This document shows positions 55,248 through 62,858 of a DNA stretch of 64,000 nt, piece after piece. Source of the DNA: Lactobacillales bacterium (GTDB lineage Bacteria > Bacillota > Bacilli > Lactobacillales > Streptococcaceae); the NCBI GenBank assembly GCA_031261175.1, contig JAISJW010000021.1:1-64000 (forward strand), given 5' to 3'. The position numbers and the translations under genes were made by a program. Numbering within the stretch: position 1 is the stretch's first letter; every line of letters starts with the position of its first letter. A model generated the notes under the pieces. The model was not told the DNA's origin. It did no database searches and worked only from the letters and a program-made list of their open reading frames with translations.

Positions 55248-56291
55248 TCAGGCAAGTTTGGCGATTACCGCTTGGGTGAATTCGCTCGTCGATGCTGTTC
55301 CACCAAGGTCGCGCGTCTTGATTCCAGCGCCTAAAACAGCATCTGTCGCCGCTTCGATTTTTTGGGCAAGTTGCTCCTCGTCAAACGAGTCGCGCAACAT
55401 CATTGTGACCGACAAAATCATCGACATCGGGTTGGCTACGTTTTGACCTTTGATGTCGGGGGCCGAGCCGTGGATTGGCTCGTAAAGCGCCACACCGGTT
55501 GAGCCGAAGCTGCTTGAAGGCATCATTCCAAGGCTTCCCGGAAGGACGCTCGCTTCGTCGCTCAAGACGTCGCCGAATAAGTTTTCGGTAACGATAACGT
55601 CAAACGAAGAAGGTTTAGTTATTAAGAGCATTGCACAGCTGTCGACAAGTTGATGTTCTAAGGTAACTTCTGGGTATTCAAGGGCGATTTCGCTTGCGAT
55701 TTCACGCCAAAGTTTAGACGTCGCAAGGACGTTTTGTTTATCGACGCTCGTCACTTTTTTGCCGCGTTTAAGCGCCATTTCAAAGGCTACGCGCATGATT
55801 CTCACGATTTCTTCGCGCGTGTAGATGTTGGTATCAATAGCTTTTTCGGGCGTTAATTCGCGCGGTTCGCCGAAGTAGATTCCACCTGTTAATTCGCGAA
55901 CCATAACGAAGTCAACGCCTTCGATATATTCAGGTTTTAGCGGGCTCATGTGAGCTATAACTTCAGGGATTTTGATCGGTCTGATGTTAGCGAATAGACC
56001 TAATTCTTTTCTGAGTGCTAAAAGGCCTTGTTCCGGACGGATACTGCTTTGGTCGAATTTCGGATCGCCAATAGCTGCAAGCAAGATTGCATCTGCCGAT
56101 ACACAGGAATCAAGCGTTTCTTTTGGTAAAGGCTCGCCAAAATTGTCGATAGCGATGCCGCCAAAATCTTTGTAGTCTAATTCATATTTGAAATCAGTTC
56201 CCTTTACTGCTACTTCTAGAACTTGAAGCGCTGCATCCATAATTTCCGGGCCGATTCCGTCCCCTTTTAGGACTGTAATTTTTTTAGTCAT
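55248..56291 (-). CDS. leuB: 3-isopropylmalate dehydrogenase
   Basis: The 347-residue decarboxylating dehydrogenase has the KGDGIGPEIMDAALQVLE start, substrate loop FANIRPIK, DFVMVRELTGGIYFGEPR, metal-binding DSCAMLL and DVIVTENLFGDVLSDEAS. It best fits LeuB of leucine synthesis. No leuA, leuC or leuD lies beside it; instead it is coupled to ywlG through a TAATG overlap. A related substrate (for example tartrate or homoisocitrate) is a less likely alternative. Confidence 0.88.
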   Translation of the reverse strand: MTKKITVLKGDGIGPEIMDAALQVLEVAVKGTDFKYELDYKDFGGIAIDNFGEPLPKETLDSCVSADAILLAAIGDPKFDQSSIRPEQGLLALRKELGLFANIRPIKIPEVIAHMSPLKPEYIEGVDFVMVRELTGGIYFGEPRELTPEKAIDTNIYTREEIVRIMRVAFEMALKRGKKVTSVDKQNVLATSKLWREIASEIALEYPEVTLEHQLVDSCAMLLITKPSSFDVIVTENLFGDVLSDEASVLPGSLGMMPSSSFGSTGVALYEPIHGSAPDIKGQNVANPMSMILSVTMMLRDSFDEEQLAQKIEAATDAVLGAGIKTRDLGGTASTSEFTQAVIAKLA

Positions 56292-56866
56292 TAAATTTGT
56301 ACCTCGTTATATTGAGCGCGATCGCCCCCGATTTTTTTTGGTCGTGATGCGCAAGCCGTGACGTGCGCGAAACCTAATGTGTTGTGTTTTGGACGGACAG
56401 GAACCGCCACGCGTTTGATGTGCATTCCGATAAAAGTGTCACCGATATCAACGCCACCGTTAGCGACAACTTCTTCGACAACGACTGGGTCATCGAACAA
56501 TTTCATCGCGGCTACTTGCGCACTTCCGCCCGCATTTAAAGCCGGAATTAAATCGACGATTTCTAAGCCTTTAGCCTTAGCGACTGAGCGCTCAACGACT
56601 AAAGAACGGTTGACGTGTTCACATCCTTGAACAGCTAAATCGACGCCGACTTCTTTAAGTTTTTCCCAGAATGTGCCGACGATGATCGCGCCGATTTCCA
56701 CGCTTGAGTTCGTGCCGATTTTGTCGCCTGCGACTTCTGAAGACGAGCAGCCCAAGACGAATACGTCGCCGGGCGCGAGTGCTACTTGCCCAAGAATGTC
56801 GTCTGATATTTCGTTCGCGGTAACTTTTATTTTGGTTAAGAATTCTAATTGTTTTTCAGTAAGCAT
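56291..56866 (-). CDS. ywlG: YwlG/TIGR01440 family protein
   Basis: The 191-residue protein of the DUF436/TIGR01440 family has QVALAPGDVFVLGCSSSEVAGDKIG at the N-terminus (seen as VLGCSSSEVAGDKIG), LAVQGCEHVNRSLVVER and the C-terminal RPKHNTLGFAHVTACASRPKKIGG. Function is unknown. SD GGAGAATG lies before the ATG. It precedes and is coupled to leuB. Confidence 0.9.
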   Translation of the reverse strand: MLTEKQLEFLTKIKVTANEISDDILGQVALAPGDVFVLGCSSSEVAGDKIGTNSSVEIGAIIVGTFWEKLKEVGVDLAVQGCEHVNRSLVVERSVAKAKGLEIVDLIPALNAGGSAQVAAMKLFDDPVVVEEVVANGGVDIGDTFIGMHIKRVAVPVRPKHNTLGFAHVTACASRPKKIGGDRAQYNEVQI

Positions 56867-56962
56867 CTTACATTCTCCACTTCATTGTATGCCTTATATT
56901 ATAACATATAGCGCACCCCGTTTGGTAGTTGCGGGGCAAAAAAGCATCCCTAGTTGTACATT

Positions 56963-57098
56963 AAACCCGCCCTAAATGACAAGATTTTTCGTTTTTTGCC
57001 CTTATTTTGGCAGTTGGGGGCGGGTATAGATTTTATACCCGCCCCCAACTGCCAAAAATCGGTCTTTTTTCTAGAAAACTTGTCATCGGGGGCGGTTT
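56963..57098. repeat. Nested palindrome family, copy D
   Basis: The inner stem TTTGGCAGTTGGGGGCGGGT...ACCCGCCCCCAACTGCCAAA is identical to copy C. The outer arms AACCCGCCC-TAAATGACAAG and CTTGTCATCGGGGGCGGTTT differ from C by changes that keep pairing. The gap 56867-57176 contains this element and the next terminator, no gene. Confidence 0.9.
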
Positions 57099-57126
57099 TC
57101 AAAAATTAACGGCGCAAAACTGCTAA

Positions 57127-57155
57127 AAAAACACCCCTCGAATGTTCGAGGAGTG
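57127..57155 (-). terminator. Terminator of the small secreted protein gene
   Basis: Minus strand CACTCCTCGAA, CAT, TTCGAGGGGTGTTTTTTT. Confidence 0.88.
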
Positions 57156-57176
57156 CCAAATTACCTGGGGAGAGGT

Positions 57177-57473
57177 TTATTTTGAGTAAGTCAGTGTTTG
57201 GTTGGCCTTGTCGTACGTTACCGTCGCGCCGCCTACCGTTTTGTACGAACCGCCGTTGATGTTGGTCGCTTCAGCTGCTGCACGGTCAACTGGTGTGAAA
57301 TCGACATCGCCTTGTTCGATCTGAGAAGATGTCGCAGGCGCTTGCGCTGCGGCCGGCGCCGGTGTTGCTGGTGTCGAGTCATTTCCGGCTGCATGTGCTA
57401 GAAGTGGTCCAGCAAATGTCAGGGTAGTTGCGCCGGCAATTGCCAGGCTTGTGATTTTGGTTTTAATGTTCAT
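57177..57473 (-). CDS. Small secreted Ala/Thr/Pro-rich protein (98 residues)
   Basis: The protein has a signal peptide (KTKITSLAIAGATTLTFAGPLLAHA, cleavage likely after AHA). A low-complexity linker (STPATPAPAAAQAPATSS) and a short C-terminal part of about 45 residues (VDFTPVDRAAAEATNINGG...VTYDKANQTLTYSK) follow. I do not recognise a family. It has a perfect AGGAGG SD and its own terminator. An imperfect hairpin (GTTAAGC/GCTTAGC) lies in its leader around 57510-57530. Confidence 0.75.
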   Translation of the reverse strand: MNIKTKITSLAIAGATTLTFAGPLLAHAAGNDSTPATPAPAAAQAPATSSQIEQGDVDFTPVDRAAAEATNINGGSYKTVGGATVTYDKANQTLTYSK

Positions 57474-57604
57474 GATTTTTTCCTCCTTGAGATATACTCA
57501 TGTGATTTGTTAGCTAAGCCGTTTGCTTAACTTGATATAAGTATACCAAGTGAATTCGCAGATGGAGGTGGTGGTAAAGTTAAGTTTTTATTAATGAATG
57601 CAAA

Positions 57605-57646
57605 GAAAAAACGATGATTACTTGACGTTAATCATCGTTTTTTCTA
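57605..57646 (-). terminator. Terminator of the ECF S-component gene
   Basis: AAAAAACGATGATTA and TAATCATCGTTTTTT form a perfect stem that includes the stop codon. Confidence 0.9.
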
Positions 57647-58118
57647 GGACGTTATAGAGGATTGTGGCGATGACGATGCCGAGAATCACTTGCGGGATGT
57701 TGACTGCGAAGATGTCCGTGATCGCCATCGGTAGCGAATGAAACATCACCATGTCACAAGCGAAGTAGCCAGCGACGACGATTGGCATAGCGACGAGGCT
57801 CATTAGTGCTCTGGATGTCGACGTTCTCGCGTAACGGTAGACGATTAGGCCGACCGCTAAGCCTTCTAATCCGTGCACGCCTGCTGACCAAAGTGCTGTC
57901 GCAGCATAGCCGCTCAAGATGTCAAATAGCGCTCCTGTTAAGGCGCCGACTAAGAGGCCAGCTACCGGACCGTAGGCGAAGGCGGCTAATAAGATTCCGC
58001 AGTCGATGAGGGTCAGGACTTGCCCAGGGAATGGCATTGGGATTTTTAAAAGAATTGAAATCGCGACGGTTAGGGCGATTAGCATAGCGAGGATGACGAT
58101 TCGTTTAGTTTTTATCAT
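57618..58118 (-). CDS. ECF transporter S component
   Basis: The 166-residue membrane protein with about six helices has the S-component pattern (KRIVILAMLIALTVAIS at the N-terminus, FPGQVLTLIDCGILLAAFAYGPVAGLLVGALTGALFD). S components bind a vitamin or metal precursor and dock on a shared EcfAA'T module, which is not in this window. Substrate unknown. SD GGAG; promoter with -10 TATAAT and TTTCAT -35 upstream. An 8-base inverted repeat TGCGATTT/AAATCGCA (58235-58259) lies further upstream. Confidence 0.8.
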   Translation of the reverse strand: MIKTKRIVILAMLIALTVAISILLKIPMPFPGQVLTLIDCGILLAAFAYGPVAGLLVGALTGALFDILSGYAATALWSAGVHGLEGLAVGLIVYRYARTSTSRALMSLVAMPIVVAGYFACDMVMFHSLPMAITDIFAVNIPQVILGIVIATILYNVLEKTMINVK

Positions 58119-58298
58119 TTTTAGCTCCAAGTTTTTGAAAATGCACAACAATTTAATTATACACTTGTTGTTTGGAAAATGAAATGTTTTGCGAGTGAAA
58201 ATTTGTGAAACTTTTGTGAAATAACTCGAAAAATTGCGATTTGATTGCGTGAAATCGCATCTATTTATGAATTAATTTTATTCTGGACCTTTCCAAGC

Positions 58299-58328
58299 AA
58301 GCAAAAAGCCCGGCCGGATGGCCGAGCT
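58299..58328 (-). terminator. Terminator of the met transporter operon
   Basis: Minus strand AAAGCTCGGCC, ATCC, GGCCGGGCTTTTTG after the metQ stop. Confidence 0.88.
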
Positions 58329-58343
58329 TTACCTATGAAAATG

Positions 58344-59165
58344 CTATTTTGATGAAGCTGGAACGATTTTAACCGAACCGCCCCATTTTTCGTTAACGTA
58401 GTCAACGATTGTTTTGTCGTGCAGCGCTTTAACCAACGCTTTGATCTTCGCATCGTCTTTATGAGACGTTTGAGTTGCGATAATGTTCACGTAAGGCGAA
58501 TTATCTTTCTCAACTAGCAAAGCATCTTTTTGCGGATTCAATTTCGCACCGAAAGCAAAGTTGGCATTGATCGCCACAAGATCTGCTTCTTCGTTGTTAT
58601 ACGCTTGCGTCAACAACTCAGGATTGATATCGTGTTTGAACACTAGGTGCTTAGGATTTGTCGCGATATCTTCGAACGTCGCTTCCGTTTTCTTCACTCC
58701 GTCTTTCAATGTCACAAGACCCGCATCTTGGAAAATCGTAATGATGCGTCCCCAGTCACTTGGCGAGTTAGACGTAATCACCGTCGCGCCGTCTTTCAAA
58801 TCTTTGATGTTTTTCACCGTCTTCGAGTACACGCCCATAACTTCTAGGTGGACCGCACCCGCGTTGACAATCTTGTAGCCTTTTTTCTTCACTTCAAGAT
58901 CCAGATACGGAATGTGTTGGAAGTAATTAGCATCGAGGTCCCCTGCGTTCAAAGCCTTATTCGGCAGAACGTAGTCGTCGAAAACTTTGATTTCTAAGTC
59001 GTACCCTTCTTTTTTCAGAATCGGTTTAACCTTCTCTAAAATCTCCGCGTGAGGCGTTGGACTTGCCCCGATTACGATTTTATGCGAGTTGTCCGCCGAG
59101 CCGCAGCCGGCAAGTACTAGAAGCGCCGCGAGCGCCGTTACGATTCCTGCGATTAATTTTTTCAT
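58344..59165 (-). CDS. metQ: Methionine-binding lipoprotein MetQ
   Basis: The 273-residue NlpA-family lipoprotein has lipobox LLVLAGCGSADNS and KIVIGASPTPHAEILEKVKPILKKEGY-type start (IGASPTPHAEILEKVKPILK). The middle has the FQHIPYLD binding region and NSPSDWGRI. It captures methionine for the MetNPQ ABC importer. It starts 9 bases after metP and ends the operon. Confidence 0.95.
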   Translation of the reverse strand: MKKLIAGIVTALAALLVLAGCGSADNSHKIVIGASPTPHAEILEKVKPILKKEGYDLEIKVFDDYVLPNKALNAGDLDANYFQHIPYLDLEVKKKGYKIVNAGAVHLEVMGVYSKTVKNIKDLKDGATVITSNSPSDWGRIITIFQDAGLVTLKDGVKKTEATFEDIATNPKHLVFKHDINPELLTQAYNNEEADLVAINANFAFGAKLNPQKDALLVEKDNSPYVNIIATQTSHKDDAKIKALVKALHDKTIVDYVNEKWGGSVKIVPASSK

Positions 59166-59174
59166 TTTGTTCCC

Positions 59175-59867
59175 CTATCTTTTGTCAATTTTTTTAACGA
59201 TTTTGTCCCCCGTCAGCTGAACGATGAACACGACCACTAGAATCAGGACCGTCGCCGTCAAAGTCACCGCGTTGTTCCCGCGGGTAAACCCTTCTTGGTA
59301 GGCAAGTCCGCCCAGCCCGCCGCCGCCAATTGCCCCGGCCATCGCTGTGAAGCCGATCAGGGTGATCGTCGTAACAGTCAAGCCCGAAACGAGAGCTGGC
59401 AAGCTTTCTGGGATTAAGAATTTCGTGATTTTTTGCCACGAGTTGGCACCGAACGAGTCGGCTGTTTCGAGGATTCCGCTATCAACTTCGCGAAAGGCGA
59501 TTTCTACCATGCGTGCGTAAAAAGGTGTCGCCGAGACTACAAGAGACGGAATTGCCGCGATCGAGCCAATCGTTGTTCCGACGAGTAGTTTTGTGAAGCC
59601 CATCAAAAGGATGACGAGGATGATGTAGGGAATCGAGCGGAAGATGTTGCTCGCCGCCGAAACGATTGAATAAATGATGCGTGCGCCGCGCGTTTTGCCG
59701 CGGCTGATGTAGAATAAAACGAGGCCGAGCAAGACTCCGAGAATCGTTATGAAAAACAACGAAACGAAAGTCATAAACAAAGTGTCTTTGAGTGCGTTCA
59801 GCAAGTTTGCGACGTTGACGTTTTGGAATTCGAAGTAAGATGCTAGTGAATTATTCATCGCTGCCAC
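59175..59867 (-). CDS. metP: Methionine ABC transporter permease
   Basis: The 230-residue permease (MetI/MetP family) has five to six helices and the EAA-like loop AFREVDSGILETADSFGANSWQKITKFLIPESLP-type segment (ETADSFGANSWQKITKFLIP). TLIGFTAMAGAIGGGGLG is characteristic of methionine permeases. Its start overlaps metN by 17 bases. Confidence 0.95.
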   Translation of the reverse strand: MAAMNNSLASYFEFQNVNVANLLNALKDTLFMTFVSLFFITILGVLLGLVLFYISRGKTRGARIIYSIVSAASNIFRSIPYIILVILLMGFTKLLVGTTIGSIAAIPSLVVSATPFYARMVEIAFREVDSGILETADSFGANSWQKITKFLIPESLPALVSGLTVTTITLIGFTAMAGAIGGGGLGGLAYQEGFTRGNNAVTLTATVLILVVVFIVQLTGDKIVKKIDKR

Positions 59868-60603
59868 CTCCTAGGAAATGTTTGGTGATGTCGGCTTGCG
59901 GATTGTTGAAAACGTCCGCGACCGTACCAGTCTCGACGATTTCGCCCGCCTGCATCACCGCCACCTTGTCGCAAACTTCGCGCACCACGCTCATTTCGTG
60001 CGTGATGATAACGACGGTCACTTTCAGGCGATCGCGGATATCCTTGATCAGCGCTAAAATTTCACGGGTCGTTTTCGGATCAAGCGCGCTAGTCGCTTCA
60101 TCGCTTAAGAGAATGCACGGATTGTTACTTAGTGCCCGGGCTACACCAACGCGCTGCTTTTCCCCGCCGCTCAAGGCATTCGGGTAGTTGTCCGCACGGT
60201 CTTTCAGACCAACGAGGTCAAGCAGTTCAATTGCCCGCGTTTCTCGCGTCGCTTTATCGCCCTTAACGAGTTCAAGCGGAAGTTCGATGTTCTCCTTTGC
60301 CGTTCTACTCCAAAGAAGATTGAACCCTTGGAAAATCATTCCGATTTTTTGGCGGAATTTTCTTAAAGGTGCGCCCCTGAGTTCACTCACGTTTTCGCCT
60401 TGAACGATTACCTCGCCGCTAGTTGGCTTTTCTAGACCATTGATCAAGCGGACCAAAGTTGATTTTCCCGCACCGGAATATCCGATGATGCCGAAGATTT
60501 CGCCCTCGCCGATTTGTAAGTTGATGTTTTTGAGCGCCTGGATTGTGCGCCCTTTAACTTTGAACGTCTTCTCGACGTTTTTGAGTTCAATAATAGTCGA
60601 CAT
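59851..60603 (-). CDS. metN: Methionine ABC transporter ATPase lacking the NIL regulatory domain
   Basis: The 250-residue ATPase has Walker A IIGYSGAGKSTLVRLINGL, Q-loop IFQGFNLL, signature ALSGGEKQRVGVARAL and Walker B ILLSDEATSALDPKTT. Full-length MetN is about 340 residues and ends in a ligand-sensing NIL domain; here the protein stops soon after the ABC domain (ITKHFLGGGSDE). Feedback inhibition by methionine may thus be absent. No SAM riboswitch is visible in the 60604-60710 leader; only a -10 TATAAT is seen. Coupled to metP. Confidence 0.9.
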   Translation of the reverse strand: MSTIIELKNVEKTFKVKGRTIQALKNINLQIGEGEIFGIIGYSGAGKSTLVRLINGLEKPTSGEVIVQGENVSELRGAPLRKFRQKIGMIFQGFNLLWSRTAKENIELPLELVKGDKATRETRAIELLDLVGLKDRADNYPNALSGGEKQRVGVARALSNNPCILLSDEATSALDPKTTREILALIKDIRDRLKVTVVIITHEMSVVREVCDKVAVMQAGEIVETGTVADVFNNPQADITKHFLGGGSDE

Positions 60604-60710
60604 TTATCTCCCCTAAAGTTAATCTTGTTGTATTATATCAGATTATTTTCGTTTGTGGTAGCTTTTAAACATAGCGATTTTTATTGCGGTTGCATAGTTA
60701 GAAGCTATAT

Positions 60711-61982
60711 CTAATATTCCTGCGCCTCAAGGTCCTCTACGACCTGCTGCGCCTCGCTGTCATCCGGGTTGATCGCCAGATACTGATCAAAGAGCGCTTT
60801 GGCAAGTGTGCGCTCTCCGATTTTAAGCGAGAAGTTGGCGAATTCTTTCAGGAATTCTTCCTCGTTTTGCAGTTGGTCGTAGGCACTCTTGAAATAGGTA
60901 AAGGCGCGTTTGTCCTCGTCGAGATGACGATAGATTGTGCCCTTCGCCCAAAAGACATTGGGAAGATTTTTGTCTTCGCCATCTAGGCAATCTAATGTCG
61001 CTAACGCGCCTTGGTAGTCGCGCTTGTTGATTAGAATCTCAGCTAAGGCTAACGCCGAGAAAATAGGATTCGGATTATTTTTTACCGATGCTTTTAAAGC
61101 GTCGATTGCTTCGTCATCGCGTTTAAGACTGATGAGCGCGCTCGCTAGGATTTCCTGCGCTTCGTAAGCATAAAGTTCGTGGGTTGCGTTGATCGACTTC
61201 TTAGCATATTTAACAGCAATCTCGAAGTCTTTTAGAATAACGCTAGCACGAGCGATGTTTTTATAAACTTCGCTTTCTTCGTACCCTTCAAAATCAGGCG
61301 ATTTCTCAACGCGTTTAAATAGTTTCAGCGCTGAGTCAGCGTCGCCTTGATAAAGCGAAGCCTCACCCTTAATAAAGTCTGAAACTGCTGCTTCGGGATA
61401 CAGCTCGTCAAGCGCTAATAACTCTTCAAATTGTTTCGAGATTTCGTAGATATTAACAAGTTCGTTAATTACATTAAAGAATAAGTCTCTATCGATCTGC
61501 GATCGTAATTTAATTAGATATTTCAAGGTCGCTTCAGCGTTTTCGATATCATTTGCATCGAAATAAAGCGTCGCTAAATCAAAGGTTAAATAAAAATCAG
61601 TCGGATTATTTCTGACGATTTTTTTGATTTTATCAAGCGCCACATCATATAATTTTTGGTCGCGATAAATCGCAACTTTTAAAATTTCAGCCGCATCGTC
61701 TTCGACTTTTTCTAAAATCGACAAAGCGAAATCATAATCGTCCTGACTAGCAGCGAAATCGTAAACCAAAGCTGCGACATTAATAACGAAATCATCATCG
61801 TTAAACTTAGCGCTAAAATATTTAGCGCAGGTAATTGCCTTTTTAGTTTCGTTCATCTCGAAGAGCTCGGCAATTAATTCGAGCGCGTCGTATTCACCGA
61901 TACTTGCCAAGAAGGTTTGAAGCTTTTTAGCGATTTTGCCCTGTGGTGTATTTTTATATATTTTTAGTAATTCTTCAATCAT
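60711..61982 (-). CDS. Tetratricopeptide-repeat protein (YpiA-like)
   Basis: The 423-residue, all-helical, strongly acidic protein is made of degenerate TPR units (for example DPEVDFY-like NNPTDFYLTFDLATLYFDANDIENAEATL written here in part as LATLYFDANDIENAEATLKYL, and FWAKGTIYRHLDEDKRAFTYFKSAY). It has no signal or membrane segment. Similar TPR proteins lie just downstream of hup or near aroA in other Bacilli. Function unknown. SD AGGAGAT. The hup terminator lies between. Confidence 0.85.
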   Translation of the reverse strand: MIEELLKIYKNTPQGKIAKKLQTFLASIGEYDALELIAELFEMNETKKAITCAKYFSAKFNDDDFVINVAALVYDFAASQDDYDFALSILEKVEDDAAEILKVAIYRDQKLYDVALDKIKKIVRNNPTDFYLTFDLATLYFDANDIENAEATLKYLIKLRSQIDRDLFFNVINELVNIYEISKQFEELLALDELYPEAAVSDFIKGEASLYQGDADSALKLFKRVEKSPDFEGYEESEVYKNIARASVILKDFEIAVKYAKKSINATHELYAYEAQEILASALISLKRDDEAIDALKASVKNNPNPIFSALALAEILINKRDYQGALATLDCLDGEDKNLPNVFWAKGTIYRHLDEDKRAFTYFKSAYDQLQNEEEFLKEFANFSLKIGERTLAKALFDQYLAINPDDSEAQQVVEDLEAQEY

Positions 61983-61995
61983 GGGATCTCCTTAA

Positions 61996-62034
61996 AAAAT
62001 AAAAGGGCAAGCGCCAATGCGCCGACCCTTTTAC
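61996..62034 (-). terminator. Terminator of hup
   Basis: Minus strand AAAAGGGTCGGCGCA, TTG, GCGCTTGCCCTTTTATTTTTT. Confidence 0.85.
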
Positions 62035-62049
62035 TAGCCAAATAATAAA

Positions 62050-62337
62050 TTATTTGTTGACTGCGTCTTTAAGACCTTTACCAGCTTTGAAAGCAGGAGC
62101 TTTAGAAGCAGCGATTTGGATTTTAGCACCTGTAGCAGGGTTGTGACCTTCACGAGCCGCACGATCGCGAACTTCGAAAGTACCGAAACCTAATACTTGA
62201 ACTTTTCCACCAGCTACTAAAGTTTCTTCAACTGTTGAGAAAACAGTGGCAACTGCAGTAGCAGCATCCTTTTTAGTGATTCCAGCAGCTTCAGCAACTG
62301 CAGCAACTAGATCAGCTTTAGATACAACTTTTGACAT
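62050..62337 (-). CDS. hup: DNA-binding protein HU
   Basis: The 95-residue nucleoid protein starts [19 protein letters not shown] and has the DNA-wrapping arm [20 protein letters not shown]. Start ATG at 62337 with SD GGAGGAC. Preceded by a 5' leader of about 200 bases with a long-hairpin element and a strong promoter. HU is usually single and essential in Lactobacillales. Confidence 0.98.
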   Translation of the reverse strand: MSKVVSKADLVAAVAEAAGITKKDAATAVATVFSTVEETLVAGGKVQVLGFGTFEVRDRAAREGHNPATGAKIQIAASKAPAFKAGKGLKDAVNK

Positions 62338-62366
62338 TAATTTGTCCTCCATAATTTTGTGTTAGG

Positions 62367-62516
62367 GTACCTTACAAAAACTGCTTTGGCCATAAAGTTT
62401 TCTATTTTTTATTTATCAAGGAAATCGCCGAGAGCCGTGTGGTGCACGGGACGAGAAGATTGACGATGAGAAATAAGGAATAGGAAATTTTAGGGTCAAA
62501 CTGAGTTTTGGGAAGG
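62367..62516. repeat. Paired long-hairpin element upstream of hup
   Basis: Homologue of 45785-45948. Outer pairing GGGTACCTTAC-AAAAACT / AGTTTTGGGAAGGTCCC starts a few bases before this span; inner TTTTCTATTTTTTATTT pairs with AAATAAGGAATAGGAAA. The central hairpin CCGTG-TGGTG-CACGG shows double compensating changes relative to CCATG/CATGG upstream of yabA. The loop-side string GGGACGAGAAGATTGA is conserved. Confidence 0.75.
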
Positions 62517-62550
62517 TCCCGTTTATTTTGATTTCTCAAAACTTGAGTAA

Positions 62551-62579
62551 ATAATAACTTAGAAACAAGCGAATGGCAA
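62551..62579 (-). promoter_or_regulatory. Strong promoter of hup
   Basis: Minus-strand -35 TTGCCA (62574-62579), 17 bases, -10 TATTAT (62551-62556). The -35 is part of an ACTTGCC motif (62575-62581 on the plus strand as GGCAAGT). The transcript begins with a small CTCAA/TTGAG hairpin. Confidence 0.7.
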
Positions 62580-62725
62580 GTGTTTTTGTGAAAAAAGTTT
62601 AAAATTTTGTTAAAATCGCCTATTTCAGGGCTTTCAGGGCGTTTTCCAGGCAATTCTCGGGACATTTCAGGGCGTTTTTGCGCCCTATTTAGCGTGCGCG
62701 TTCGCACGGCCGATACTTTTTAAAT

Positions 62726-62856
62726 GTAGCCCCAAAACGACAACTTTTTGAAATTCTGCCCTCTTTTTGTCACGAAAGGGCTAATATATATTTTATACTA
62801 GCCCTTTCGTGACAAAATATGGGTGTTTTTTGAAAATCGTGTCGTTTCGGGGCCAC
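62726..62856. repeat. Nested palindrome family, copy B
   Basis: Nearly identical to copy A (27708-27839): GTAGCCCCAAAACGAC ... GTGTCGTTTCGGGGCCAC outside, CTTTCGTGACAAAA stem inside. Base changes between A and B in the outer arms (GACC/GTGTC versus GACA/GTGTC region) mostly keep pairing. Ends 3 bases from the stop codon of the YfhO-like gene. The stretch 62580-62725 holds only a GGGCG/GCGCCC hairpin. Confidence 0.88.
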
Positions 62857-62858
62857 TT

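Noticed and set aside
58235..58259. Inverted repeat TGCGATTT/AAATCGCA upstream of the ECF gene as a riboswitch
   Set aside because: The repeat is short and lies before the promoter, outside the transcript.
60604..60710. Possible SAM riboswitch or T-box before metN
   Set aside because: Only about 100 bases with a -10 box; no SAM-I core, no T-box specifier or antiterminator sequence seen.
62402..62707. Open frame of 101 codons upstream of hup
   Set aside because: It runs through the hup promoter and the long-hairpin element, has no SD and no family resemblance.
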